This document shows, piece after piece, positions 27,862 to 36,639 of a stretch of DNA of 63,448 bases. The translations under genes were made by a program, and so were the position numbers. Under the pieces are notes generated by a model. The model had not been told where the DNA came from. It searched no databases and saw only the letters and a program-made list of their open reading frames with translations. The stretch's first letter is position 1. Each line of letters begins with the position of its first letter. Origin of the DNA: Lamprocystis purpurea DSM 4197 (GTDB lineage Bacteria; Pseudomonadota; Gammaproteobacteria; Chromatiales; Chromatiaceae); NCBI RefSeq assembly GCF_000379525.1, contig NZ_KB902511.1:138-63585 (forward strand). Reading direction: 5' to 3'.

Positions 27862-29688
27862 TTGTCGTCACATCAACCCAGTCCGCCGGCAGATAGCCTG
27901 GTGCTTTACAAGGTGCATCCCGCCCGTGTCGTCAGCGTGGGCGAAAAGATCGAAATCGCGCTCGAAGGCGGGCAGTCCAAGCGCGTCCGCGCCAAGGATT
28001 TGGAACTGCTCCATCCAGGGCCGCTGCGTAGTCTGAGCGAACTCGTGCCGCAGGAAGGCGAGGTCGAGGCCGCCTGGGAGCTGCTGGAGGGCAGCGAGAT
28101 CAGCCTCCAGGAATTGGCCGAACTCGCCTTCTCCGCCTTCACCCCGGTCACCGCCTGGGCCGCCTGGCAACTGGTGGCGGAGGGGCTGAGCTTCACCGGC
28201 ACCCCCGGCGCCATCCGTGCCCGTCCGCGGGCCGAGGTCGAGCACGACCGCGCCCAGCGTGATGCCAAGGCGGTCGCCGAGCGTGAGTGGCAGGCCTTTC
28301 TCGGGCGCATGGCGCAGGCCGCGCCGGCACCGCAGGACGCCGGCCGTCTCACCGAGGTGGAGCGTCTGGCGCTGGGCCAAAGCGAGCGCAGCCGCGTCCT
28401 GGAGGCCTTGGGCCACGAGCAGACCCCGGTCAATGCCCATCGCGCCCTGATTCAGGTGGGGCATTGGTCGGATCGCCATAATCCCTATCCAGGGCGCTGT
28501 TCCGTGCCGACGGCGGATCCGGACCTGCCGGTCCCCGCGTTACCGGATCAACAGCGCCTCGACCTGACCGATTTACCGGCCTACGCGATCGACGATGAGG
28601 GCAACCAGGATCCGGATGACGCGGTGAGCCTCGACGGCGACCGGCTCTGGGTCCATGTGGCAGACGTTGCGGCGCTGGTCGCGCCGGACGGCGCCGTCGA
28701 GCGCGAGGCGCGCTCGCGCGGTAGCAACCTCTATCTGCCCGAGCGGGTCATCAATATGCTTCCCCAGGGCGTGACCGAGCAGTTGGGGCTGGGCTTGCAG
28801 CCGGTTTCGCCTGCCCTGTCGATTGCGTTGCGTTGCGATGCGCAGGGCGAGTTGACCGATATCGAGGTGCATCGGACCTGGATTCGCGCCCAGCGACTGA
28901 CCTATGACGCGGTGGATGGCCGACTCGGTGAAGCGCCATTCGCCGCCATGTGCGCGCTGACCGACCGTTTCCGTGCCCGGCGGGTCGCCCTGGGGGCGAT
29001 CTCGCTCGATCTGCCGGAGGTGAGTGTGCGGGTCGTCGACGGTCGGGTGACGATCCGGCCACTCCCGCGTCTGGCCAGTCGGGGGCTGGTCACCGAGGCC
29101 ATGTTGATGGCCGGGGAGGGGGTGGCGCGGTTCTGTCGGGAGCACGCGATTCCGATCAGTTACGCCACGCAGGTGGCGCCGGACACCGGCGATCAGCCGC
29201 GCGACCTCGCCGCCATGTATGCCCGGCGGCGAACCTTCAAGCCGACTCGCATGTTGATCACCCCGGACCTGCACGCCGGTCTGGGACTGCCGCTCTACAC
29301 GCGCGCCACCAGCCCCTTGCGGCGCTATTCGGACCTTCTCGTCCATCAGCAACTCTGTGCCTGGCTGTCCGGCCAGCCGCTGCTGACCGCGGAGCAGGTG
29401 ACCGAGCGGATCGGCGAGGCCGAGGCGGCCGCGGGCACGGTCCGGCGGGCCGAACGGCTCTCGAATCTGCATTGGAAGCTGGTCTTTCTCAAGGATCACC
29501 CGGACTGGCAGGGCGAGGCGATCATCGTCGGGAAGGAGGAACGCAAGGGGGTGGCCCTGATCGGCGCGCTCGCCTTGGAGACGCGGCTGCGGTTACGCGA
29601 TGAACCCGATCTGAATCAGGGCATTCGGGTGGCCGTCAGAGAGGTTGACGTGCCGGACCAGACAGTCAGCTTTCGGGTGTTGGGTTAA
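27862..29688 (+). CDS. RNase II-family 3'-5' exoribonuclease (RNB domain)
   Basis: A 608-aa protein with an RNB catalytic domain at about 230-540. The acidic metal cluster appears in AIDDEGNQDPDDAVSLDG, followed by WVHVADVAALV and SRGSNLYLPERVINMLP. The N-terminal ~75 residues (SLVLYKVHPARVVSVGEKIE, DLELLHPGPL) are the family's own domain; the C-terminal S1-type domain looks short. The start is taken as TTG at 27862 with a GGAG 11 nt before it; a GTG at 27901 is an alternative. It degrades single-stranded RNA. Divergent from ygfZ. Confidence 0.85.
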   Translation: MSSHQPSPPADSLVLYKVHPARVVSVGEKIEIALEGGQSKRVRAKDLELLHPGPLRSLSELVPQEGEVEAAWELLEGSEISLQELAELAFSAFTPVTAWAAWQLVAEGLSFTGTPGAIRARPRAEVEHDRAQRDAKAVAEREWQAFLGRMAQAAPAPQDAGRLTEVERLALGQSERSRVLEALGHEQTPVNAHRALIQVGHWSDRHNPYPGRCSVPTADPDLPVPALPDQQRLDLTDLPAYAIDDEGNQDPDDAVSLDGDRLWVHVADVAALVAPDGAVEREARSRGSNLYLPERVINMLPQGVTEQLGLGLQPVSPALSIALRCDAQGELTDIEVHRTWIRAQRLTYDAVDGRLGEAPFAAMCALTDRFRARRVALGAISLDLPEVSVRVVDGRVTIRPLPRLASRGLVTEAMLMAGEGVARFCREHAIPISYATQVAPDTGDQPRDLAAMYARRRTFKPTRMLITPDLHAGLGLPLYTRATSPLRRYSDLLVHQQLCAWLSGQPLLTAEQVTERIGEAEAAAGTVRRAERLSNLHWKLVFLKDHPDWQGEAIIVGKEERKGVALIGALALETRLRLRDEPDLNQGIRVAVREVDVPDQTVSFRVLG

Positions 29689-29720
29689 ACCGCGCCCAGC
29701 AGGGTAGGCGATGTTATCGC

Positions 29721-29807
29721 ATTCGGACGTGATAACCGGACGTAGGGGCGGGTTTCAAACCCGCCCCTACACCAAGCCGGCGCGGTTTGACGTGTCTGGA
29801 TATCAGG
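29721..29807. repeat. GGGGCGGGTTT hairpin repeat, copy 3
   Basis: A full-length copy including ATTCGGACGTGATAACCGGA on the left, the GTAGGGGCGGGTTTCAAAC hairpin arm, and GTCTGGATATCAGG on the right. The left 30 bp are identical to the copy at 35 kb. It lies 33 nt after the RNase stop. The rest of 29689-30081 has no gene apart from the terminator noted separately. Confidence 0.85.
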
Positions 29808-29978
29808 CCGCGATGCCTGATCGTCGAGCCACCGTCGACCGTCGCCCGCCGATACGTCAGGCGCGACGCACGTCTCGCCTGGAAAAATCAATGGACGAAA
29901 TTAATAAAATTGCACAAAAGGCTTAAGGTTTCTGTGTTGAACTTCCGCGCGTCCTAGCCGTACCGGTTGCACCCACGC

Positions 29979-30013
29979 AAAAAAACGACGCGGGGCCCAG
30001 GCCCCGCGTCGTT
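29979..30013 (-). terminator. Rho-independent terminator of the M15 peptidase gene
   Basis: A perfect 14-bp stem (AACGACGCGGGGCC against GGCCCCGCGTCGTT, 29984-30013) with a 2-nt loop is followed, on the minus strand, by seven consecutive T's (29979-29985 read as A on the plus strand). It is 69 nt past the stop of the minus-strand gene. Confidence 0.9.
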
Positions 30014-30081
30014 AGCGATTGGTCGGATCACCGATCATCGGGCCGCTCAGCCCGACTGGCTCGCGACCGGGATCGGTTCGA

Positions 30082-30609
30082 TCAAGCCCGCCAGTGCCGC
30101 ACCGCACCCGTGTCGATGTGCACAAAGTCCGAGCCGGGGTAGTAGCCCACTCCGCCGCGGCCAAGGGCCAGTGCGGCGTCGCGGATCTCTCTGGTGGCCA
30201 AGTCGGGGAAGCGAATGTCAAGTGCCTGACCGGACAGGTGCAGGCTGTTGCGGGCGACCCGATGGCCGGTCCGGCGCAACATGGCGTTGGTTTGCGGTGA
30301 GCGGTAAGCGCTCAGGATCTCGTAGCGGGCCTCGGTGTCACCCAGCGATGCCTTGACGTCGTAGAGCAGGTCGAACAACTGCGGGTCGATCGCAACCTTG
30401 TCGCCGGTGCGGAAGTCCCGCAGGAACCAGTTGAGTTCCTGCAGCGCGCTGCGTTTGTAGTGGTCGCCGACCCGGTACACCAAAGAGACACGCTCATCGG
30501 TGTGCATGTGGTGTAGCGACAGTGCCCTTGGGCGTTCGGCCGGCCGTCTTGCCAGCGCCGGCGCCGCTACGGCGGACAGGGATAACCCCAGGAAATAACG
30601 TCGATTCAT
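30082..30609 (-). CDS. YcbK/M15-family murein peptidase (DUF882)
   Basis: A 175-aa protein starting MNRRYFLGLSLSAVAAPALA, a twin-arginine-like signal. The catalytic part has LSAYRSPQTNAMLRR, HLSGQALDIRF (zinc His and Asp) and DFVHID near the C-terminus, as in peptidase M15A/DUF882 proteins that process peptidoglycan crosslinks. The start at 30609 was preferred because the export signal begins there. It ends in a strong terminator and shares a 248-nt divergent promoter region (AT-rich around 30700-30760) with the NUDIX gene. Confidence 0.85.
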   Translation of the reverse strand: MNRRYFLGLSLSAVAAPALARRPAERPRALSLHHMHTDERVSLVYRVGDHYKRSALQELNWFLRDFRTGDKVAIDPQLFDLLYDVKASLGDTEARYEILSAYRSPQTNAMLRRTGHRVARNSLHLSGQALDIRFPDLATREIRDAALALGRGGVGYYPGSDFVHIDTGAVRHWRA

Positions 30610-30857
30610 GTTCCCCCCGGTACATTTGACGTTGTGATGGTGCAAGCCGATTATAGGTGGCTCGATCGGAAAAGCAATAGCAAATTGACCTGAATCGGTA
30701 TCCGTTCGTCGATTCTTGCAACACACTAAGAAGTCAATATAACCCTACGAGAAAAATCGGGAAATAATGAGCGACTTAGCGACTACTTGATTCGGCTTCA
30801 GATTTGTTTCCGATGGGCGGTCTCGCGGTTCACCGAAATCAGTGCTAAGGTTCGATC

Positions 30858-31493
30858 ATGACGACGAACGTTGAGATCATTCGCAGTGAGCCGCTCAGTC
30901 ATGGGTTTCTGAGGCTCAATCGCTACCGTCTCGGTCTGGCCGTGCCGGGTTCGGAGGCGCGGGTCGTCGTAGACCGAGAGTGTATCGATGGCCTGCGTGC
31001 CGCAGTCGTGCTGCCCTTCGATCCCGTGTCCGGTCAGGTCGTGCTGGTCGAGCAGTTCCGCGTCGGGACCCGGCACTCGACCACCGGCGGCCTGACCTGG
31101 GAGCCGCCGGGCGGCGTGATTGCGGCGGGACACAGTGCGGCGGAAACAGCTCGGCGGGAGGCGCTGGAAGAGACCGGATGTCGGATCGGGGCCATGACCC
31201 GCATTGCCGTTTGTCACACCAGTCCCGGCTTCAGCGACGAGTGTGTGGACATCTACTGCGGCAAGTTGCTCGACACCGACCTCCCCGCGACGGCGGGAAA
31301 TCCGCACGAGGGCGAATACACACGCGTCGTTTTACGCGGTCTGGATCGCGTGATCCATGATCTTGGTCATGGGCGGCTCACCGCGGCCACTCTTATCATT
31401 GCGATCCAGTGGCTGGCGTTGAACCGCGATCGGATCCGCGAACTGTGGGCTGCCGAGCCGAGCGGGTCAGCCGCCGCCGATCTCGCGCAGTGA
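30858..31493 (+). CDS. NUDIX hydrolase, ADP-ribose pyrophosphatase-like
   Basis: A 211-aa NUDIX protein. The box reads GGVIAAGHSAAETARREALEE-TG: the catalytic REALEE is intact, while the first Glu of the classical box is His. VVLVEQFRVGTRH and WEPPGGVI match the NudF group, which hydrolyses ADP-ribose and related nucleoside-diphosphate sugars. It is followed 30 nt later by a lytic transglycosylase gene on the same strand. Confidence 0.8.
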   Translation: MTTNVEIIRSEPLSHGFLRLNRYRLGLAVPGSEARVVVDRECIDGLRAAVVLPFDPVSGQVVLVEQFRVGTRHSTTGGLTWEPPGGVIAAGHSAAETARREALEETGCRIGAMTRIAVCHTSPGFSDECVDIYCGKLLDTDLPATAGNPHEGEYTRVVLRGLDRVIHDLGHGRLTAATLIIAIQWLALNRDRIRELWAAEPSGSAAADLAQ

Positions 31494-31523
31494 CTCGAAT
31501 CCGGGGAACAGGGGGGGGGTGGC

Positions 31524-32201
31524 ATGCCGATCATCATGTTGGCACTGGTGTTCGCGGCGTCGGCGTGCGCCGTAACCGGCGTCCGGGCGGACGTGTACAA
31601 ATATGTGGATGCCAAGGGCAATACCTATTTCACCGACGCGCCGCTCAAGGGCGCCAAATATCGGCTGGAGTGGAAGCGCGAGTCGCGCGGTCTGGTCAAC
31701 GAGAATCGCCAGCGGCTGGCGAGTCTGAACCCGCGGCCGGCCGCAAACCCGGCCCCGTCCTCTTCCAAGTCGGCCGCGGCGAGCGAGTCATTGGCGGCCC
31801 GTCGCGCCCGTTTCGAACGGCTGATCAACGCCTATGCGCGGCTCAACAAGCTGAGTCCGGAACTGCTCCACGCCGTGATCCGCACTGAATCCGCCTACAA
31901 TCACGAGGCCGTGTCGCACGCCGGGGCTCAGGGTCTGATGCAACTGATGCCGGGCACCGCGGCGCGCTACGGGGTGAAAGACAGTTTCAATCCGATCGAG
32001 AACCTGCGTGGCGGGGCGGCCTACCTGCGCGATCTGCTCGATCTGTTCGGCCAGGACCTCACGCTGGCCCTGGCCGGCTACAACGCCGGGGAAAACGCCG
32101 TCATCCGCAACGGCTATCAGATCCCGCCCTACTCCGAGACGCGCAACTATGTGCGCCAGGTGCTTCAGCACATGGGGTACGAGCGGCAGGCCGGCGGATG
32201 A
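31524..32201 (+). CDS. Soluble lytic transglycosylase (SLT) with DUF4124 N-terminus
   Basis: A 225-aa exported protein. A signal peptide (ending near VRA) precedes a DUF4124-type segment (VYKYVDAKGNTYFTDAP) and a Ser/Ala-rich linker. The SLT domain follows: ELLHAVIRTESAYNHEAVS with the catalytic Glu, GAQGLMQLMPGTA, LRGGAAYLRDLLDLF and ALAGYNAGENAV. It cleaves murein glycan strands with anhydro-ring formation. Convergent with the DUF3299 gene, with 10 nt between stops. Confidence 0.92.
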   Translation: MPIIMLALVFAASACAVTGVRADVYKYVDAKGNTYFTDAPLKGAKYRLEWKRESRGLVNENRQRLASLNPRPAANPAPSSSKSAAASESLAARRARFERLINAYARLNKLSPELLHAVIRTESAYNHEAVSHAGAQGLMQLMPGTAARYGVKDSFNPIENLRGGAAYLRDLLDLFGQDLTLALAGYNAGENAVIRNGYQIPPYSETRNYVRQVLQHMGYERQAGG

Positions 32202-32211
32202 GGCGCTTGCC

Positions 32212-32832
32212 CTACTGGCTCGGCTCGTCCTCTTTCTCATAAGGTGCGATTCCAGTGGCCTCGATCCGGTAGCCGGCGTCGGCCAGGTCACTGCTGGTCG
32301 GGGTGACCTTGAGGGTCCCGGTGACCCAGACGGTGTCGAACAGCTCGCCCTCGAAGGCCTGCTCCGGCGCCAGTTTGACATAGACGGTCTGGTTGGCCGG
32401 CGGCGGCGGTACGTGAATGCAGGCGCCGTAGTAGGGAACCAGCAAAAATTCGGTGATCTTGGTCGACTCCGACTCCACGGGGACGATAAAGCCGGGTAGC
32501 CGCACCAGTTTACCGTCGAGTGCGGGCACCACCGGGGCCTCGGCCCAGAGCTGTTTGAGTTTGGCCATGAGTTCTTTAGCCTGCGGGTCATCGTCCTGCA
32601 GGCTGTTGAGGTCGTACTTGTCGAAGAGTGTGTCCGGCTGCCAGTCCTCCGGGATCAGGGTGTCCCAGTCCAGGTCCTGGGGGGTCGCTGCCGTCAGCTT
32701 CGGGGCCGCGACCGTCTCCGCGGTCTCGGTCTGGGCCTTGCCGTGATCCGATTGGCCATTCTCCGATTGGCCGTCGCAGCCCGCTATGCCGGCCGCCAAT
32801 ACCAATGCTGCCAGGGTGTCTATCAGACGCAT
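32212..32832 (-). CDS. DUF3299 lipoprotein, probable zinc-responsive ABC partner
   Basis: A 206-aa lipoprotein (lipobox GIAGC near residue 18; start chosen at 32832 so that the signal leads). After an acidic linker, the DUF3299 domain shows LVRLPGFIVPVE, FLLVPYYGACIHVPPPPANQ and TVWVTGTL. In pseudomonads and vibrios DUF3299 genes accompany an ABC ATPase, an FtsX-like permease and DUF2796 in zinc-limitation operons. Here the ATPase and permease are directly upstream; the DUF2796 gene is about 26 kb away. Confidence 0.8.
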   Translation of the reverse strand: MRLIDTLAALVLAAGIAGCDGQSENGQSDHGKAQTETAETVAAPKLTAATPQDLDWDTLIPEDWQPDTLFDKYDLNSLQDDDPQAKELMAKLKQLWAEAPVVPALDGKLVRLPGFIVPVESESTKITEFLLVPYYGACIHVPPPPANQTVYVKLAPEQAFEGELFDTVWVTGTLKVTPTSSDLADAGYRIEATGIAPYEKEDEPSQ

Positions 32833-32852
32833 AGTCCAGGGTCTCCAATGAC

Positions 32853-34124
32853 TCAAATGCGGATCAGCAGCCCGTCGGACAGCGACAGGCGGTAGGCGCG
32901 ATAGCCGGCAATCAGTCCGACCAGGATACCGGCCGCGACCACCGCGGCCAGCAACAGACCCTCCGCGGCGCTCGGCGGCCCCATGCCGATGAAGAGCCCG
33001 AGCCGGTCGGTGATCAGGGGTCCGCCCAGCAAGAGCACGCCGTAGAGTAACGCAACTCCCAGCAGGGCGCCGACCAGGGTGAGGAAGACGGCTTCCCCCA
33101 GGATCAGCGCGAGCACATGGGCCGGGCGCGCGCCCACCGAGCGCAGGATCGCCATCTCCCGGCGCCGCTCGTTCAGGCTGGTCAGCAGCGCGGTCAGCAT
33201 CCCGAACAGCCCGACCACCACGACCGCGGCGGACACCGCCAACAGGGCCCGTTCACCGATACCGATCAGACTCCAGAGATCCGCCAGCGCGACCCCAGGA
33301 AGGATCGCGAGCAGCGGTTCCTCCGGATAGTCATTGACGGCGCGTTGGACCTGGAAGGTCGCGATGCGCGACTTGAGTCCCACCAGGACCGCCGTGATCG
33401 CTTTCGGCGTCAGGGCGCCGGTTGCCGCCAGCGCGCGTGTCTGCTCCGCGTCGGGGGAGCGGCCCGGGGCGGCGGCACCCGACTCCCAGCCGACATGGAT
33501 GGCCTCGATGGCCGTAAGACTGACATGGACAGTGCGATCGACCGGCGTCCCGGTGGGGGCCAGGATGCCGGCGACCCGAAAGGGTTTGTCCGCGTGACGG
33601 GCGAAGCTCACATCCCCGGTCCCATGGGCGATGACGATCGGGTCGCCCAGCCGGTAGCCCAGGGTCCGCGCCACCTCGGACCCCAGGACCGCATCGTAGA
33701 GGTCCGCGAAGGGCTCACCCTGGGCCAGCGTGAGCCCGCGGTCGCGGGCATAGCGGTAGTGCTCGAAATAGGCCGCGGTGGTGCCGAGTACGCGAAAGCC
33801 CCGGTGCGAGTCACCCAATGAGAGCGGGATGGTCCAGGCGACCTTGGGGAGGTTTGTGATCGCCTGATAACTCTCCCAGGAGATGTTGTTGGTGGCGTTG
33901 CCGATGCGGAACACCGCGTACAGCAGCAGGTTGATTTGGCCGCCGCGGGCGCCGACGATCAGATCGGTGCCGGAGACCGTATTGGTGAAGCCCTCGCGCA
34001 CCTCACCGCGCAGTCGCTCCACCCCGATCAGCAGGGTGACGCTGAAGGCGATCGACAGCAGCGTCAGCAGCGCGGTGAAGCGCCGGTTCAGCAGGCTTTT
34101 CCAGGCGAGTATAAGAATTGGCAT
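32853..34124 (-). CDS. FtsX/LolC-type ABC permease
   Basis: A 423-aa membrane protein with one N-terminal TM (LLTLLSIAFSVTLLIGV), a large periplasmic domain (~residues 45-285), and three C-terminal TM segments (ALLAVSAAVVVVGLFGML, VFLTLVGALLGVALLYGV, GLLLAAVVAAGILVG). The RRREMAILRSVGA coupling helix is typical of MacB/LolC permeases, which push or extract envelope substrates rather than import them. It sits between its ATPase and the DUF3299 lipoprotein in a three-gene operon. Confidence 0.88.
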   Translation of the reverse strand: MPILILAWKSLLNRRFTALLTLLSIAFSVTLLIGVERLRGEVREGFTNTVSGTDLIVGARGGQINLLLYAVFRIGNATNNISWESYQAITNLPKVAWTIPLSLGDSHRGFRVLGTTAAYFEHYRYARDRGLTLAQGEPFADLYDAVLGSEVARTLGYRLGDPIVIAHGTGDVSFARHADKPFRVAGILAPTGTPVDRTVHVSLTAIEAIHVGWESGAAAPGRSPDAEQTRALAATGALTPKAITAVLVGLKSRIATFQVQRAVNDYPEEPLLAILPGVALADLWSLIGIGERALLAVSAAVVVVGLFGMLTALLTSLNERRREMAILRSVGARPAHVLALILGEAVFLTLVGALLGVALLYGVLLLGGPLITDRLGLFIGMGPPSAAEGLLLAAVVAAGILVGLIAGYRAYRLSLSDGLLIRI

Positions 34125-34148
34125 AGTGCGTGTTCGCCCCAGTGTCCT

Positions 34149-34874
34149 TCAGGCCGCCGCGAGGTTCAGTTCAGCGAGTCGCAGGGTCCGGTCGAACAGC
34201 CCTTCGAGACTCGCGTCGTGACTGACGAAGACCAGGGTCAGCCCGGCCTCCCGACATTCGCGGAACAGCAGTTCGACGAAGCCGGCGCGCCGGTCGGCAT
34301 CGAGCGCCGAGGTGGGCTCGTCGGCGATCAGGATCTCGGGTGCGCCCATCAATGCCCGTGCCGCCGCCACCCGCTGCTGTTGACCGACCGAGAGTTCAGT
34401 CACCGGGCGGGCGCGCAGGGCGGGGTCGTCCAGGTCCAGATGAGCGAGCAGGCGCACCGCCTCCGCGTTCAGGCTGCCGCCGCGCGCCAGCGCGCGGGTG
34501 CGCCGCCGCCGCGAGAAGCGGCAGGGCAGGGTGACATTATCCAGCATCGAGAGATAGGGAATCAGGTTGAACATCTGAAACACATAGCCCACGTGGTCGG
34601 CGCGGAAGTGGTCGCGCTCCACCGCGCCGAGGCGATGCAGCGGCTGATCCAGCACGGTCAGGGTCCCGTCGACCACGGGCAGTACGCCCGACAGCAGCCC
34701 CAGCAGGGTGGTCTTGCCGCTGCCGCTCGGTCCCTCGATGAAAATCCGCTCACCCGGTTGAATGTCCAGGGAGTCGATAGCCAACACCGGCGGCAAGTCC
34801 GCCCGCCAGCGAAAGCGCAGGTCACGGATGGCAATCGCCGCCGGGGTGGGCGGAAGCAGGGGAGCAGCGGTCAT
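34149..34874 (-). CDS. ABC transporter ATPase (LolD/MacB type)
   Basis: A 241-aa nucleotide-binding subunit with Walker A GPSGSGKTT, Q-loop VFQMFNLIPYLSM, signature ELSVGQQQRVAAAR, Walker B ILIADEPTSALD and switch His FVSHD. The insert rich in Arg after the Q-loop (RFSRRRRTRALARGG) is unusual. First gene of the ATPase-permease-DUF3299 operon, a combination linked to zinc starvation in other gammaproteobacteria. Confidence 0.88.
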   Translation of the reverse strand: MTAAPLLPPTPAAIAIRDLRFRWRADLPPVLAIDSLDIQPGERIFIEGPSGSGKTTLLGLLSGVLPVVDGTLTVLDQPLHRLGAVERDHFRADHVGYVFQMFNLIPYLSMLDNVTLPCRFSRRRRTRALARGGSLNAEAVRLLAHLDLDDPALRARPVTELSVGQQQRVAAARALMGAPEILIADEPTSALDADRRAGFVELLFRECREAGLTLVFVSHDASLEGLFDRTLRLAELNLAAA

Positions 34875-34917
34875 GATCGATCAAGTGAGTCGGTGCGGCC
34901 AGGGGTTCAGGCGGCGC

Positions 34918-34934
34918 GAATGTTACATTGTACC
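34918..34934. promoter_or_regulatory. Candidate Zur-like operator
   Basis: GAATGTTACATTGTACC lies 44 nt upstream of the ABC ATPase start. It resembles a Zur half-site (AATGTTA) and shares 12 of 17 positions with GAATGTAATAACGTATC (minus strand, 59660-59676) upstream of the DUF2796/zinc locus. Symmetry is poor, so this is only a candidate. Confidence 0.25.
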
Positions 34935-35024
34935 AGACGAGCCTGCACTTTTCGGTCTTCCGCACGTTATTCAGCCGGATCCCGGTGGAGGTGTTGCCGG
35001 TCGTCGCCGACCCTGCGCCCTACG

Positions 35025-35107
35025 CATCGCATTCGGACGTGATAACCGGACGTAGGGGCGGGTTTCAAACCCGCCCCTACACCAAGGGTCTGTCTGGATA
35101 TCAGGTA
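35025..35107. repeat. GGGGCGGGTTT hairpin repeat, copy 4
   Basis: This full-length copy is nearly identical to 29721-29807 over its left arm and to 7812-7881 over its right arm (GGTCTGTCTGGATATCAGGT). It lies between the divergent ABC operon and yceI. Confidence 0.85.
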
Positions 35108-35186
35108 CGAAGTCACTATGATCGTCACTTGTGTTCCGGCCGCGGTGCGCCACCTTCAGGGGTGGATAACAACCTGGAGGAACACC

Positions 35187-35786
35187 ATGAAACGTCCCGC
35201 TCTCACCACGCTCGGATTCGTCGCGATCGCTTATGCATTCTCCGCCGCCCCAGCCTGGGCGGACTGGAATCTCGACCCGGCCCGTTCGCACCTGGCCTTC
35301 ATTTCCATCAAGGGCAAGGACGTAGCCGAGATTCACACGTTCAAGGACATCGCCGGCACCATCGCACCCGACGGCCAGGCGAAAATCGTCCTGATGCTGG
35401 ACAGCGTCGAGACCCTGATACCCATCCGCGACGAGCGGATGCGGGAGTTCCTGTTCGACACCGCCGACTACAAAGAAGCCGTGCTCACCGCCAAGATCGA
35501 CCCGGAGCGGATCAAGTCGATGGCCGTCGGCGAGATTGCCGAGATCACCGCCGAGGGCGTGCTGTCCCTGCACGGTCAGACCCAGCCCATGGTGTTGGTG
35601 GTGCAGGCCGCGAAGGTCTCCGCCAACACCGTGATGGTGGCGAGCGTGAAACCGCTGGTGATCGATGCGGCCAAGTTCGGCATGAGCGACGGCGTGGAGA
35701 AGTTGCGCGAACTGGCCGGTCTCGCGGCCATCAGCAACGCGGTGCCGGTGAATTTCGTCCTGACCTTCGTGGACGGCGGGACCTGA
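35187..35786 (+). CDS. YceI-family periplasmic protein
   Basis: A 199-aa lipocalin-like protein with a signal peptide (MKRPALTTLGFVAIAYAFSA) and the YceI pattern: WNLDPARSHLAFISIK, TFKDIAGTI, MREFLFDTADY, EGVLSLHGQTQPM. Family members bind polyisoprenoid lipids in the periplasm. A good SD (GGAGG) precedes the ATG at 35187. The last residues (LTFVDGGT) and the stop are shared, at DNA level, with a repeat at 42857-42953, so the gene's 3' end lies in a dispersed repeat. Confidence 0.88.
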   Translation: MKRPALTTLGFVAIAYAFSAAPAWADWNLDPARSHLAFISIKGKDVAEIHTFKDIAGTIAPDGQAKIVLMLDSVETLIPIRDERMREFLFDTADYKEAVLTAKIDPERIKSMAVGEIAEITAEGVLSLHGQTQPMVLVVQAAKVSANTVMVASVKPLVIDAAKFGMSDGVEKLRELAGLAAISNAVPVNFVLTFVDGGT

Positions 35787-35856
35787 TCCGCGCGCCGGGG
35801 CAACGCCCGCCGGTCGGACCTTGCCCCGCGTCCGGTGCCCGGACATCGTGCACCGG
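35760..35856. repeat. TTCGTGGACGGCGG repeat, copy 1
   Basis: About 95 bp, ending GTGCACCGG, that recur at 42857-42953 with roughly 90% identity. It overlaps the last codons of yceI. Confidence 0.85.
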
Positions 35857-35872
35857 CGGTCGAGGCGTTACC

Positions 35873-35994
35873 GTGAATGTCGCGTAGCGACCCTGTGGGA
35901 GCGGCGTCCCGCCGCGATGGGGCCGGGCTGTAGCTCTACCGTTTGAGGTTACCGCGGCACCCATCGCGGCGGGACGCCGCTCCCACGGGCGTGG
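35873..35994. repeat. Long palindromic repeat (BIME-like), copy B
   Basis: A shorter copy of the 3227-3386 unit: the same GTGGGAGCGGCGTCCCGCC arm, a diverged middle, then the inverted arm ending CGCTCCCACGG. It lies between the convergent yceI and parA-like genes. Confidence 0.85.
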
Positions 35995-36030
35995 CTGCCA
36001 CCACGCGCCGGGTGGCGGTGCGGGACGCCG

Positions 36031-36639
36031 TCATCCGCTCGCCGCGTCGAACAAGGCGGCAATGCCGGATGGCGGTCCGCCTCCGGAAAACAAGGCTGAC
36101 CAGGCCGGAGCCGCCGGGATAGGCGCGGGCAAGGCCTGAAGGCCGAGCCCGACAACGACAGCGACGAGCGGCGTCAGATCCTCCCCGCTATGCTGATTGA
36201 AGACGACACGGGTGCGGGGTGCCGCGGCGCCGACGCGCAGATCGGCGAGGATCTGCGCCACATCCTCCAGCGCCCAAAGGTCCGGCAAGGCGGGACGCAC
36301 CGGGATGATCAGGTGATCGGCGCCGATGAGGGTGTCCATGGTCCCGTTCGTAATGGTTGGGGGGCAGTCGAGCACCAGGTGGTCGAAACCCGGCATCCGG
36401 TCGGCGAGACTGCGCCAGATCGCGGTGCCGCACGCGCCGCGCACGACCAAGCCCCAGCGCGCGGCAAAGCGTTCACCCCAGGCGGTGGCGGTGCCCTGGG
36501 GATCGGTGTCGATCAGCAGGACCCGGTGGCCGTCCATGGCCAGGCGGACGGCATAGGCAATGGCGAGCGTGGTCTTGCCGGTGCCGCCCTTTTGATGCCA
36601 GAAGACGGTCCGCCGCGGGCCGGGCGCCGATGCCCTCAC
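36031..36639 (-). CDS. ParA-family ATPase, orphan
   Basis: A 202-aa P-loop ATPase with the deviant Walker A KGGTGKTT, then LLIDTDPQGTATAW (A' box) and LVLDCPPTITNG (Walker B). Such proteins position plasmids, chromosomes or envelope machines. No parB-like gene or parS-like repeat is near. It overlaps an upstream exported-protein gene by 4 nt (ATGA), an uncommon pairing. The C-terminus is Pro/Ala-rich. Confidence 0.8.
   Translation of the reverse strand: MRASAPGPRRTVFWHQKGGTGKTTLAIAYAVRLAMDGHRVLLIDTDPQGTATAWGERFAARWGLVVRGACGTAIWRSLADRMPGFDHLVLDCPPTITNGTMDTLIGADHLIIPVRPALPDLWALEDVAQILADLRVGAAAPRTRVVFNQHSGEDLTPLVAVVVGLGLQALPAPIPAAPAWSALFSGGGPPSGIAALFDAASG

Noticed and set aside
33117-33821. Plus-strand frame opposite the FtsX-like permease
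   Set aside because: No hydrophobic pattern or motif; the minus strand encodes an intact permease.
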